Below, one piece after another: positions 25,521 through 33,144 of a DNA stretch of 64,000 nt. Both the position numbers and the translations under genes were made by a program. The DNA is from Engelhardtia mirabilis (GTDB taxonomy: Bacteria; Planctomycetota; UBA1135; GCA-002686595). The number at the start of each line of letters is the position of its first letter. The first letter of the stretch is position 1. The notes beneath the pieces were generated by a model, which saw nothing but the letters and a program-made list of their open reading frames with translations, was not told the origin of the DNA and made no database searches. The stretch covers positions 6,758,001 to 6,822,000 of the forward strand of contig CP036296.1 of assembly GCA_007751255.1 (NCBI GenBank), given 5' to 3'.

Positions 25521-25876
25521 GCGACGAGACCACCGAAGAGACCACCGACGTCGAGCAGGCCATCGACGCCGCCACCGACGCCGTGCGCGTCCAGGCCGAG
25601 GGTCTGCCGGAGCTCGAGGACAGCCACACCGAGAGCGCCGGCATGGGCCTGCCCCACCTTCTGAACGTCCCGGTCCAAGTGACCGTGGAGGTCGGCCGGA
25701 CGCGCCTGTCCCTGGCCGAGCTCGTCAAGCTCGGACCCGGCTCGCTGATCGAGCTCGACCGCGAGGCCCACGAGCCGGCGGACATCCTGGTCAACGGCAA
25801 GGTCGTCGCCCGGGGCGAGGTCGTGACGATCGACAAGACCTACGGGGTGCGGATCACGAGCGTGTACCAGAACTGA
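25517..25876 (+). CDS. fliN: Flagellar motor switch protein FliN
   Basis: A 119-residue protein with an acidic N-terminal tail (residues 1-40) and a canonical SpoA domain: LLNVPVQVTVEVGRTRLSLA, LVKLGPGSLIELDREAHEPA and DILVNGKVVARGEVVTID. FliN forms the bottom of the C ring with FliM. The ATG overlaps the fliM stop by 4 bases. It is the last gene of the operon; a strong terminator hairpin starts 45 bases after its stop. Confidence 0.95.
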   Translation: MSDETTEETTDVEQAIDAATDAVRVQAEGLPELEDSHTESAGMGLPHLLNVPVQVTVEVGRTRLSLAELVKLGPGSLIELDREAHEPADILVNGKVVARGEVVTIDKTYGVRITSVYQN

Positions 25877-25920
25877 GGGCAGCCCCCGCTCTCTTCGGCG
25901 CGCGCGAGCCCGGCAGACAG

Positions 25921-25961
25921 ACAACGACCCCGATGCCGCGTCGCGGGATCGGGGTCGTTGT
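25921..25961. terminator. Strong bidirectional terminator after fliN
   Basis: A perfect 14-bp inverted repeat (ACAACGACCCCGAT at 25921-25934, its complement at 25948-25961) encloses a 13-base loop. It lies between the converging fliN and oxidoreductase genes and can serve both. There is no clear T-run on the plus strand, but the stem is the longest perfect one near a gene end in this part. Confidence 0.8.
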
Positions 25962-26031
25962 CGGTCGGTCGGGCTCGGACTCGTTCCGCCGGCCTTGGCC
26001 CTGAGGTTCGGCGTGCCAGGGGCCGGGCGGA

Positions 26032-27327
26032 TCAGAGATACAGCCGACCGGACCAGTCCTCGGTCTGGTCGAAGTCCAGGAAGCGCGCCGGGTCGAAGTA
26101 CTCCAGGTCGAAGGCACTGACCGGCTCACCGGCGATCATCTGCGCCATCCCGTCACCCACCGAGGGCGCCAGCTTGAAGCCGTGATCGGCGAAGCCGGCG
26201 GCGACGAAGGCTCCCTCGACGCCGGGGACGGGGCCGATCATGGCGCGCCCGTCCGGGGTCAGTGGGAACCAGGAGACCTGCTCCCCGACCATCGGTTCGT
26301 CCGCGTAGTAGGGCAGCCGCTTGACCAAGAGCTCCCGCGCGCGCTCCGCCAACTCGGGCCGCGGCGCGCTCTTCGCCTGGGGTTCGTCGAAGATCTCCTG
26401 GGGGTCGTAGTTGATCGGGCACACGCGCGTGCGGCCGTGGTTGGCCTCGCAGCGGGTGTAGAAGCCGTACTCGAGGTCGAGGATGACCGGGTGCGGTAGG
26501 CCCTTGATGGCCTCGTCCGGATCGGCCTCGCCTTCACTGACCAGCGGGTCGTCCAGGTCCACCAGGGCCCAACTGCTCGTCTCGCCCAGGGCTCCGCTAT
26601 CGTCTTCGAGGTCGTCGGACGGCATGCGGAAGAAGTGCTGCTCGACCCGCGCCACCCGCAGGGGCATCTCCACGCCGAGCTTCTGCAAGAGGTGCCGGCA
26701 GTGGGCGCCGGCCACGATCACGATGGTGTCCACGTCGTAGTGACCCTCGGTGGTCTCGGCGCCGACCACCCGGCCCTCGCGCACGTCGATCGAGAGGATC
26801 TCCACGCCCGTGCGGGTCGACGCCCCGTAGGTCCGGGCCAGGGCCGCGAACTGCTCGACGGTCGTGGTCGGATCGACGTAGCCGCCCTGGGGCTCCCAGG
26901 CGGCGATCACCCCGTCGTCGACCTCGATGTTCGGCACCAGGGCGCGCACGCCCTCGGCGTCGAGCAGCTGGGTGCGGATGCCGAGCTCGGTCTGCTGATC
27001 CACGTTGCGCGTCAGGCGCTCGATGGTCTCCGGCCGCGAGGGCCCGGCCAGGGTCAGCACGCCCGCGCGCTGGAAGCCGAGGGTCCGACCCGTGCGGCTC
27101 TCGAACGACGAGTAGGCCCGCATGCTATCCCGGGCCATGGCGCCGATCATGCGGTCGGCGTAGTGCTGGCGCAGGATCGCGCCGGACGCGCCGGAGCTGC
27201 CCGAGGCCAGGGCCGAGCGCTCGAGCAGCACCACGGGCTGACGCAGGGGGTCGAAGAAGCGGGCGGCCGAGAGGGCGATGGCGTTGCCCATCACGCCACC
27301 GCCGACGATGAGGACCTTGGCTTTCAA
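26032..27327 (-). CDS. FAD-dependent oxidoreductase, DAO (sarcosine oxidase-like) family
   Basis: A 431-residue flavoprotein. The N-terminal Rossmann motif is [18 protein letters not shown]. The segment [20 protein letters not shown] is the FAD-contact region of the DAO family, and [20 protein letters not shown] near the C-terminus is its typical closing motif. Such enzymes oxidise amines or amino acids (sarcosine, glycine, dimethylglycine, proline-like compounds) with release of peroxide or electron transfer; the substrate cannot be told. The TTG at 27327 puts the FAD motif at the very start, as in the family. An earlier TTG at 27396 would add 23 residues. It is convergent with fliN and divergent from ispG, with no obvious partner subunit. 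Confidence 0.85.
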   Translation of the reverse strand: MKAKVLIVGGGVMGNAIALSAARFFDPLRQPVVLLERSALASGSSGASGAILRQHYADRMIGAMARDSMRAYSSFESRTGRTLGFQRAGVLTLAGPSRPETIERLTRNVDQQTELGIRTQLLDAEGVRALVPNIEVDDGVIAAWEPQGGYVDPTTTVEQFAALARTYGASTRTGVEILSIDVREGRVVGAETTEGHYDVDTIVIVAGAHCRHLLQKLGVEMPLRVARVEQHFFRMPSDDLEDDSGALGETSSWALVDLDDPLVSEGEADPDEAIKGLPHPVILDLEYGFYTRCEANHGRTRVCPINYDPQEIFDEPQAKSAPRPELAERARELLVKRLPYYADEPMVGEQVSWFPLTPDGRAMIGPVPGVEGAFVAAGFADHGFKLAPSVGDGMAQMIAGEPVSAFDLEYFDPARFLDFDQTEDWSGRLYL

Positions 27328-27491
27328 GCGGGGACCTGGACGGTTCGAGGGAGTCCGCGGGAGACGCGGAGCAGGAGCGGCGCGGCATATCAGCAAGGCC
27401 AGCCCTGGGAGGGAAGGGCCGGCGGGCCGACGATCGTCGGGAATCGCCGCCCTCAGGGCATTCGCCCGCTACGACCACCGGCGCGGGCCGT

Positions 27492-27585
27492 GGAGCGGGA
27501 AGCGGGAAGCGGGAAGCGGGAAGCGGGAAGCGGGGGCCGGGGGCCGGGGGCCGGGGAGCGGGGAGCGGGGAGCGGGGAGCGGGGC
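27492..27585 (+). repeat. G-rich 7-bp minisatellite upstream of ispG
   Basis: About 13 tandem heptamers that drift in sequence along the array: five AAGCGGG units, then three GGCCGGG units, then about four GGAGCGG units. Shortly after it, GGCGGTTGGGC is duplicated (about 27606-27628). The plus strand has many GGG/GGGG runs at short spacing, so it can form G-quadruplexes. It sits in the divergent spacer between the oxidoreductase and ispG (27397-27898), where I see no gene. Confidence 0.9.
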
Positions 27586-27898
27586 GACGGGCGGCTGCGG
27601 CGCGGGCGGCGGTTGGGCGGCGGTTGGGCGGCGTGCCGATGGAGGGCGTGCGATGAGCGGGCGACGGGCTGCTGACGAGCAGTCGACGGTTGGCCGACAA
27701 GCCGCCGACAGTCCGGCGAGGCCGCAAGGCCGGCTCGCGACCGGGGCTGAGGCTGGGTCCGCCCGACCGCACCTCGCCCTGGCCCACCAGCCCCCGCCCA
27801 GCCACCCCCTGGACCGGCCCGACCGACGAGAGGTTGCACCCCAACCGCGGAATCGTCGCCCCCGGCTCCGGTTACCCTGCGCGGCCAGAGCGCATCCG

Positions 27899-29044
27899 AT
27901 GATCCCCGATCGCAAGACCCGCACCATCCACGTCCGCGACCTGCCCATCGGCGGGTCCGCTCCGATCGCCGTGCAGAGCATGGCGGCCACCCGCACCCAG
28001 GACATTCCGGCGACCCTGCGCCAGGTGCACCTGCTCGAGGAGGCGGGGGCCGACCTGGTGCGGATCGCGATCGACTCCAAGGCCGACGTGGAGGCCCTGG
28101 CGACGATTCGGGCGCAGACGAAGGCGCGGCTGTCGGTGGACCTCCAGGAGAACTACCGCCTGGCGGCGCTGGTGGCGCCCTTCGTCGACAAGCTGCGCTA
28201 CAACCCCGGGCACCTGCACCACCACGAGAAGGACAAGCCGGTGGCCGAGAAGGTCGGCTTCCTGGTGGGCGTGGCCAAGGAGCACGGGCTGGCCCTGCGG
28301 ATCGGGGTCAACGCGGGCTCGATCGCGCCGGAGTACCGGCTGCGCTACCCGGACGACCAGCTCGAGGCCCTGGTGCGCTCCGCCGCCGACCATTGCGCCC
28401 TGGTCGACGCCCACGGCTTCAGCGAGTACGTGGTCTCGATCAAGGACTCGGACCCACGCACGGTGATCGACGCCAACCTGCGCTTCGCCGAGCTGCGGCC
28501 GGACGTGCCCCTGCACCTGGGCGTGACCGAGGCCGGGATGCCGCCCGACGGGGTGATCAAGACGCGCATCGCCTTCGAACAACTGCTCAGCCGCGGCATC
28601 GGCGACACCCTGCGCGTGTCCCTGACGGTGCCCTTCGACGACAAGGGGATGGAGATCGCCGTCGGGCGCGAGCTGATCGACGACATCTCGAACGGCCGCT
28701 TCCGCTCGGTGCCGCCCAACTTCTTCGATGGGCTCAACATCGTCGCCTGCCCCTCCTGCAGCCGCGTCGAGAACAACCGCTTCGTGGACCTGGCCCAGGA
28801 CGTCAAGGAGATGACGGCCTTCGCGACGGACCACGACCTGACCATCGCGGTCATGGGCTGCCGGGTGAACGGGCCGGGCGAGACCGACGACGCGGACCTG
28901 GGCCTGTGGTGCGGGCCGACGACGGTCAACCTGAAGCGCGGTGAAGAAGAGCTCGGCGCCTTCTCGTACGACGAGATCCTCGGCGAGCTACGCACGGCCC
29001 TCGAGCGGCTGATCGCGGAGCGCGAGACGGCCCAGGGGAGCTGA
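27899..29044 (+). CDS. ispG: 4-hydroxy-3-methylbut-2-enyl diphosphate synthase IspG (GcpE)
   Basis: A 381-residue enzyme of the MEP pathway converting MEcPP to HMBPP with a [4Fe-4S] cluster. Family signatures: [70 protein letters not shown]. The cluster ligands lie in [13 protein letters not shown] and [20 protein letters not shown]. The length is that of the short bacterial form, without the plant-type insert. The ATG at 27899 is where homology starts; the frame is open far upstream across the minisatellite, but that part is not coding. It ends 8 bases before the convergent nagB stop. Confidence 0.96.
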   Translation: MIPDRKTRTIHVRDLPIGGSAPIAVQSMAATRTQDIPATLRQVHLLEEAGADLVRIAIDSKADVEALATIRAQTKARLSVDLQENYRLAALVAPFVDKLRYNPGHLHHHEKDKPVAEKVGFLVGVAKEHGLALRIGVNAGSIAPEYRLRYPDDQLEALVRSAADHCALVDAHGFSEYVVSIKDSDPRTVIDANLRFAELRPDVPLHLGVTEAGMPPDGVIKTRIAFEQLLSRGIGDTLRVSLTVPFDDKGMEIAVGRELIDDISNGRFRSVPPNFFDGLNIVACPSCSRVENNRFVDLAQDVKEMTAFATDHDLTIAVMGCRVNGPGETDDADLGLWCGPTTVNLKRGEEELGAFSYDEILGELRTALERLIAERETAQGS

Positions 29045-29052
29045 GGCGCCGT

Positions 29053-29826
29053 TCAGCGCCCCAGCGCGGCGTCGTCGGCCCACAGGCGCAGGTCGCCGTG
29101 GCCGCGCAGCAGGCTGACCGGACAGTCGTCCCCCGCCGGACCTGCGACCAGGCGCGCGACGGCCGCAGCCTTGGCGGCGCCGAAGGCCAGCACGCGCAGG
29201 GCCCGCGCCTCCTTCACGGTCGCGATGCCGACGGTCAGGGCGGCGGAGGGCACCGCCTCGAGGCCGCCGAAGGTGGCGGCGGCGTCCGCGCGGGTGGCCG
29301 GCGCCAGGTGCACGCGTCGCGTGCGCGAGTCCGCGCTCGAGCCAGGCTCGTTGAAGGCCACGTGCCCGTTGCGGCCGACGCCGAGCAGCTGCAGGTCCAG
29401 GCCCCCGGCGGCGCGGATGGCGCGCTCGTAGGCGTCGCAGCGCCGCTCGAGGTCGCCCTCGCCGACGTCGGGGAAGTGGCGCTGCTCGGGCGGCTGGTCC
29501 AGGTGGTCGAACAGCTCGCGATCCATGGCCGCGGCCATGCGCTCGGGGTGGTCGGGCGCGAGGCCGCAGTACTCGTCCAGGTTGAAGGTCACCACGCGCC
29601 CGAAGCTCAGGCCCTCCTCGCGGTGCAGCCGCGCCAGCTCGCGGTAGAGGCCGACCATGGTGCGGCCCGTGGCCAGGCCCAGCACCGCGCGCCCGCCCGA
29701 ACGCGTGCGGTCGTCGACCAGGTCGGCGATCTCGCGGGCCAGATCGCGGAAGGCGTCCTCTGGCCGTGCCACTGGCCGCAGATCGGGCTCGTTGCCCGGG
29801 GCGTCGCTCGCGCTGGGGGGGGCCAT
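29053..29826 (-). CDS. nagB: Glucosamine-6-phosphate deaminase-like (NagB family)
   Basis: A 257-residue protein with the NagB core: LGLATGRTMVGLYRELARLH near residue 50, VVTFNLDEYCGL, and DLQLLGVGRNGHVAFNEPGS with the catalytic Asp and His. It would convert glucosamine-6-phosphate to fructose-6-phosphate and ammonia, feeding amino sugars such as cell-wall turnover products into glycolysis. The specific YCGL and GHVAFNEPGS motifs favour NagB over 6-phosphogluconolactonase. The helix after LAPATRADAAATFGG is also as expected. No nagA or transporter gene is near. It is divergent from the membrane protease gene, 38 bases apart. Confidence 0.85.
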   Translation of the reverse strand: MAPPSASDAPGNEPDLRPVARPEDAFRDLAREIADLVDDRTRSGGRAVLGLATGRTMVGLYRELARLHREEGLSFGRVVTFNLDEYCGLAPDHPERMAAAMDRELFDHLDQPPEQRHFPDVGEGDLERRCDAYERAIRAAGGLDLQLLGVGRNGHVAFNEPGSSADSRTRRVHLAPATRADAAATFGGLEAVPSAALTVGIATVKEARALRVLAFGAAKAAAVARLVAGPAGDDCPVSLLRGHGDLRLWADDAALGR

Positions 29827-29864
29827 GGACGCATGATCTTGTCCCGGGCTGAGCGGCGACCCAA

Positions 29865-31541
29865 GTGGAGAGGCGCGCGAAGTCCCCCCGAGATCCGGTG
29901 AGCGAACCCGACCAAACCCCCGAAACCGCTCCCGGCGGCCGCGGCTTCGCGCCGGCGGCGACGGGCATCTGCCTGACGATCTGGCTGGCGACGGTGCTGC
30001 TGGGCTCGCTCAGCTCGATCACCCGCGACGATCCCATCGAGAGCTTCAACCACCCCGACAGGGTCCTGGTCCACAGCGTCGAGCGGCCCCAGGTGTGGGC
30101 CGAGGGGCTCGCGGACAAGGTCGGGAGCAGGCTGCCCGGCCTGGCCTCCGAGCTCGATGACGGCGCCATGATGGCCGCGGGGGCCGAGCTCTACGCGGAC
30201 GTGGCGGAGCGGCTCGAGGCCCTCGCCTCGCGGATCGAAGACACCGACTCCAGTGACGGGCCGAGCGCCGCAGCGGCCGAGCGACGCCGCCAGGCCTGCC
30301 TGCTGCTCGTGCGCGGGGCGGCCCTGGCGGCTGAGTCGGGGGATGCGGACTGGCCCGACTGGCTCGACCTCGCGCGGGCGACCGGGGCCGGGAATTCGCA
30401 GCAGCTCGACGGGATCGAAGCGGACCTGCGCGCGGCGACGGGGATGCACGCCACGGAGGCGGATGCCGCTGGTCCCGAGGCCGATGCCGCATCCGGACCC
30501 ACCACCGCCGATTCGGACCCGGTCGACGCCGGGGTGGAGCGGGGCGACGAGTCCGACGACGGGGTCGCCGACGCCGAGCCCCCCGTCGAGCCCGAGCCCC
30601 TCGAGTTCGACCCGAGCCTCTCCACCGCGATCATCGAGCTGGCCCACGCGACCCGCGTGGGCGACGAGAGCCTGCGCGAGCTGTGGCAAGGCTGGCGCAA
30701 GGACACCGGCGCCGACGCCGCCGCGCGGCTGGTGCGCTTGGCGCTGGTGGCGGCGGGTCTCGCGCTGCTCGGCCTCGTGGCCCTGCTGTTGGTCTCGGTG
30801 CTCCCGGCCGCCTTCGTGCGGCTCGACTCGCCCGCCGACCCGAACCACTGGCCCGCCACGGCCGACGGCCTGGGCCTGTTCGCGCGCTACGCGGTGGCGT
30901 TCGTGTTGGTCTCGTCGCTGCTCGCGATCGCGGGCGGCGGTCTGGGTGGCCACGACGGCATTCCGCTGACCCTGGGCATCTCCGCCCTGGTCTCGAGCCT
31001 GCCGATCCTGCTCTTCGCGCGTCTGCGCTGGTTCGGCGAGCCCCCCGGGAGCCTGCGCCGTGCCCTCGGACTCGGCCTCGATCGCGGCCGTTCCTGGCGC
31101 CTCGTCCCTGTCGTCGCGGCTGGCTGGGTGCTGGCCCTCGGCGGTCTCTACACGGTCACCACCCTCGCCACCGGTTTGGGCGCCGGCTCCGACCCCTTCT
31201 CCAATCCGTTCCTCGAGCTGATCGTCGGCTCCAGCGCCATCGACCGCGCACGGCTGCTGCTGGAAGCCTGCGTCTGGGCGCCCCTGTTCGAGGAGCTGGC
31301 CTTCCGCGCGGCCCTCTTCGGCGGCCTGCGCCGGCGCTTGCCCTTCCTGCCCGCGGCCCTGATCTCCGGCGGGCTGTTCGGCATGGCCCACGTCTACGAG
31401 CCGGCCGGGATGCTGGGCATCGCCTGGGTCGGCGTGGCCCTGGCCTGGATCTACGAGCGCACGCGGTCGATCTGGGCTCCGATCCTGGTCCACGCCCTGT
31501 TCAACTTCGGCCAGCTCCAGCTCGCCTTCCTCCTGGCCTGA
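29865..31541 (+). CDS. CPBP/CAAX-type intramembrane metalloprotease with a long extracytoplasmic insert
   Basis: A 558-residue membrane protein. One N-terminal helix (about 30-50) is followed by about 230 soluble, Asp/Glu/Ala-rich residues. Then come six to eight membrane segments containing the CPBP signature: motif 1 EELAFR (476-481), motif 2 FGMAH (505-509) and motif 3 with His543 (APILVHALFNFGQ). Members cleave prenylated or other membrane peptides, or process bacteriocin-like substrates; the substrate is unknown here. The large insert between helix 1 and the catalytic core is unusual. A GTG at 29898 is an alternative start and fits the helix position equally well. It is followed 26 bases later by hemE. 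Confidence 0.82.
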   Translation: MERRAKSPRDPVSEPDQTPETAPGGRGFAPAATGICLTIWLATVLLGSLSSITRDDPIESFNHPDRVLVHSVERPQVWAEGLADKVGSRLPGLASELDDGAMMAAGAELYADVAERLEALASRIEDTDSSDGPSAAAAERRRQACLLLVRGAALAAESGDADWPDWLDLARATGAGNSQQLDGIEADLRAATGMHATEADAAGPEADAASGPTTADSDPVDAGVERGDESDDGVADAEPPVEPEPLEFDPSLSTAIIELAHATRVGDESLRELWQGWRKDTGADAAARLVRLALVAAGLALLGLVALLLVSVLPAAFVRLDSPADPNHWPATADGLGLFARYAVAFVLVSSLLAIAGGGLGGHDGIPLTLGISALVSSLPILLFARLRWFGEPPGSLRRALGLGLDRGRSWRLVPVVAAGWVLALGGLYTVTTLATGLGAGSDPFSNPFLELIVGSSAIDRARLLLEACVWAPLFEELAFRAALFGGLRRRLPFLPAALISGGLFGMAHVYEPAGMLGIAWVGVALAWIYERTRSIWAPILVHALFNFGQLQLAFLLA

Positions 31542-31567
31542 AGCCACCCGGCTAAGCTCCCCGTCCG

Positions 31568-32596
31568 ATGAATCCGAAAGAGCGCTTCCTCGCCGCCCTG
31601 CGCGGCGAACCCCTGGCCGCCGCCCCCGGATGGATGATGCGCCAGGCCGGGCGCTACCTGCCCGAGTACCAGGAGCTGCGCACCGGTCGCACCTTCATGG
31701 AGCGCGTGCGCGATCCGCACCTGGCCGCCGAGATCACCCTGCAGCCCGTGCGCCGCTTCGGCATGGACGCCGCCGTGATCTTCTGCGACATCCTCGTGCC
31801 GCCCGACGCCATGGGCGTGAAGGTCGAGTTCATCGACGGCAAGGGCCCGGTCATGGCCGAACCCCTGCGCAGCGCCGCCGACATCGAGCGCCTCGTCGAC
31901 TTCGACCCGCGCCAGGCGACCGGCTACCTGGCCGAGGCGATCGGCCTGGTGCGCACCGAGCTCGGCGACAGCCGCGCCATCGTCGGCTTCTGCGGCGCGC
32001 CCTTCACCACCGCCAGCTACATGATCGAAGGCGGCTCGAGCCGCAACTTCGAGCGCACCAAGGCGCTCTTGTACGACGAGCCCGAGACCTTCGCGCGCCT
32101 GCTCGACCGCGTGGTCGACAACCTGATCCCCTACCTCGCGATGCAGGTCGAGGCCGGCGCCGACGCCCTGCAGATCTTCGACTCCTGGGGCGGCGCCCTG
32201 GACGCCCACACCTACCGCGAGGTCCTGAGCCCGTCCCTGCACCGCCTGGTCGAGGGCGCCCGCGCCACCGGCGTGCCCGTGATCGTCTACGCCAACGGCG
32301 CCAGCCACCTGCTCGAGGTCCTGGCCGACACCGGCTGCGATTGCCTCTCGATCGACTGGCGCACCGACCCCGCCGAGGCCCGCGCCCGCGTCGGCGGGCG
32401 CGTGTCGCTGCAGGGCAACCTCGACCCCTGCGTGCTGTTCAGCTCGCCCGACGTCGTGCGCCGCGAGACGAACCGCGTGCTCGACGCCTTCGCCGGCCAC
32501 GCCGGCCACGTCTTCAACGTCGGCAGCGGCATCCTGCCCAAGACCCCCGTGGAGTGCGTGGGCGCGGCGTTCGAGACCTTGTTCGAGCGGCGCTAG
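31568..32596 (+). CDS. hemE: Uroporphyrinogen decarboxylase HemE
   Basis: A 342-residue enzyme turning uroporphyrinogen III into coproporphyrinogen III. The diagnostic N-terminal motif PGWMMRQAGRYLPEYQELR is present with catalytic Arg residues, then FCDILVPPDAMGVKVEF (Asp of the active site), FCGAPFTTASYMIEGGSSR, QIFDSWGGALDAHTY and FNVGSGILPKTPVE at the end. Length is normal. It stands 14 kb from the main hem genes in this window. Its stop is 6 bases from the stop of the convergent small gene. Confidence 0.97.
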   Translation: MNPKERFLAALRGEPLAAAPGWMMRQAGRYLPEYQELRTGRTFMERVRDPHLAAEITLQPVRRFGMDAAVIFCDILVPPDAMGVKVEFIDGKGPVMAEPLRSAADIERLVDFDPRQATGYLAEAIGLVRTELGDSRAIVGFCGAPFTTASYMIEGGSSRNFERTKALLYDEPETFARLLDRVVDNLIPYLAMQVEAGADALQIFDSWGGALDAHTYREVLSPSLHRLVEGARATGVPVIVYANGASHLLEVLADTGCDCLSIDWRTDPAEARARVGGRVSLQGNLDPCVLFSSPDVVRRETNRVLDAFAGHAGHVFNVGSGILPKTPVECVGAAFETLFERR

Positions 32597-32602
32597 TCGT
32601 CG

Positions 32603-33070
32603 TCACTCGTCGCCGCGCTCCGGTTCGACCAGGGGCTCGATGAAGACCGCGGCTTGGTCGGAGAGGACGGCGATGCTGCCGTCGGCGTCGACGGCGAAGT
32701 GCCAACCAGCGATGGTCTCACCGTCGAAGGCCAGCGCGCCGTTGCCGCAGTTGCGGTCCGTGATCCGCAGGGTCCGATCGGGGTAGCGGACGGTGACGAC
32801 GGTGAAGGGCAGGTCCATCCAGCCCTCGACGAACAGCTCGTACTCGATCTGCGCCTCGGCCTGGGAGCGAATCGTGAGTCGCGCGAAATTGGTGAAGCTG
32901 CAGACGCGCGCGGTCCCGTCCTCGGTGGTGCGCGGCAGTGACGGCAGGCCGGGCAGGATCGGCACCGCCCGGGGCGGGCGGTGCTCGATCCAGGCAAACC
33001 AGCCGAGGGCGATCACGACCGGCACTGCCGCCGCGACGAGGCAGGACTGAAGCGGGTGTCGGGGGCTCAT
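32603..33070 (-). CDS. Small membrane-anchored protein of unknown function
   Basis: A 155-residue protein starting MSPRHPLQSCLVAAAVPVVI. It has one N-terminal membrane helix or signal anchor (residues 8-27), then a predicted beta-rich exported part (ARLTIRSQAEAQIEYELFVE, LPFTVVTVRYPDRTLRITDR). I do not recognise a family. It is downstream of the Ser/Thr kinase gene on the same strand, 74 bases away, so it may belong to the sigma factor-kinase unit, for instance as an envelope input or output. Longer frames through it in the same phase belong to antisense or shadow sequence of the kinase. Confidence 0.55.
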   Translation of the reverse strand: MSPRHPLQSCLVAAAVPVVIALGWFAWIEHRPPRAVPILPGLPSLPRTTEDGTARVCSFTNFARLTIRSQAEAQIEYELFVEGWMDLPFTVVTVRYPDRTLRITDRNCGNGALAFDGETIAGWHFAVDADGSIAVLSDQAAVFIEPLVEPERGDE

Positions 33071-33144
33071 GGTGTGGGGCGGGTGGGCGTGCCCGGCGAA
33101 GGCCGAGCGAGCAGAGGATCGGAGGGGGCGGAAGCAGGTCCGCC

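Noticed and set aside
27494-27632. Minisatellite considered as coding (Gly/Arg/Ser/Glu repeats in the frame leading into ispG)
   Set aside because: The frame lacks a plausible start and IspG homology begins at the ATG at 27899; the repeat is non-coding.
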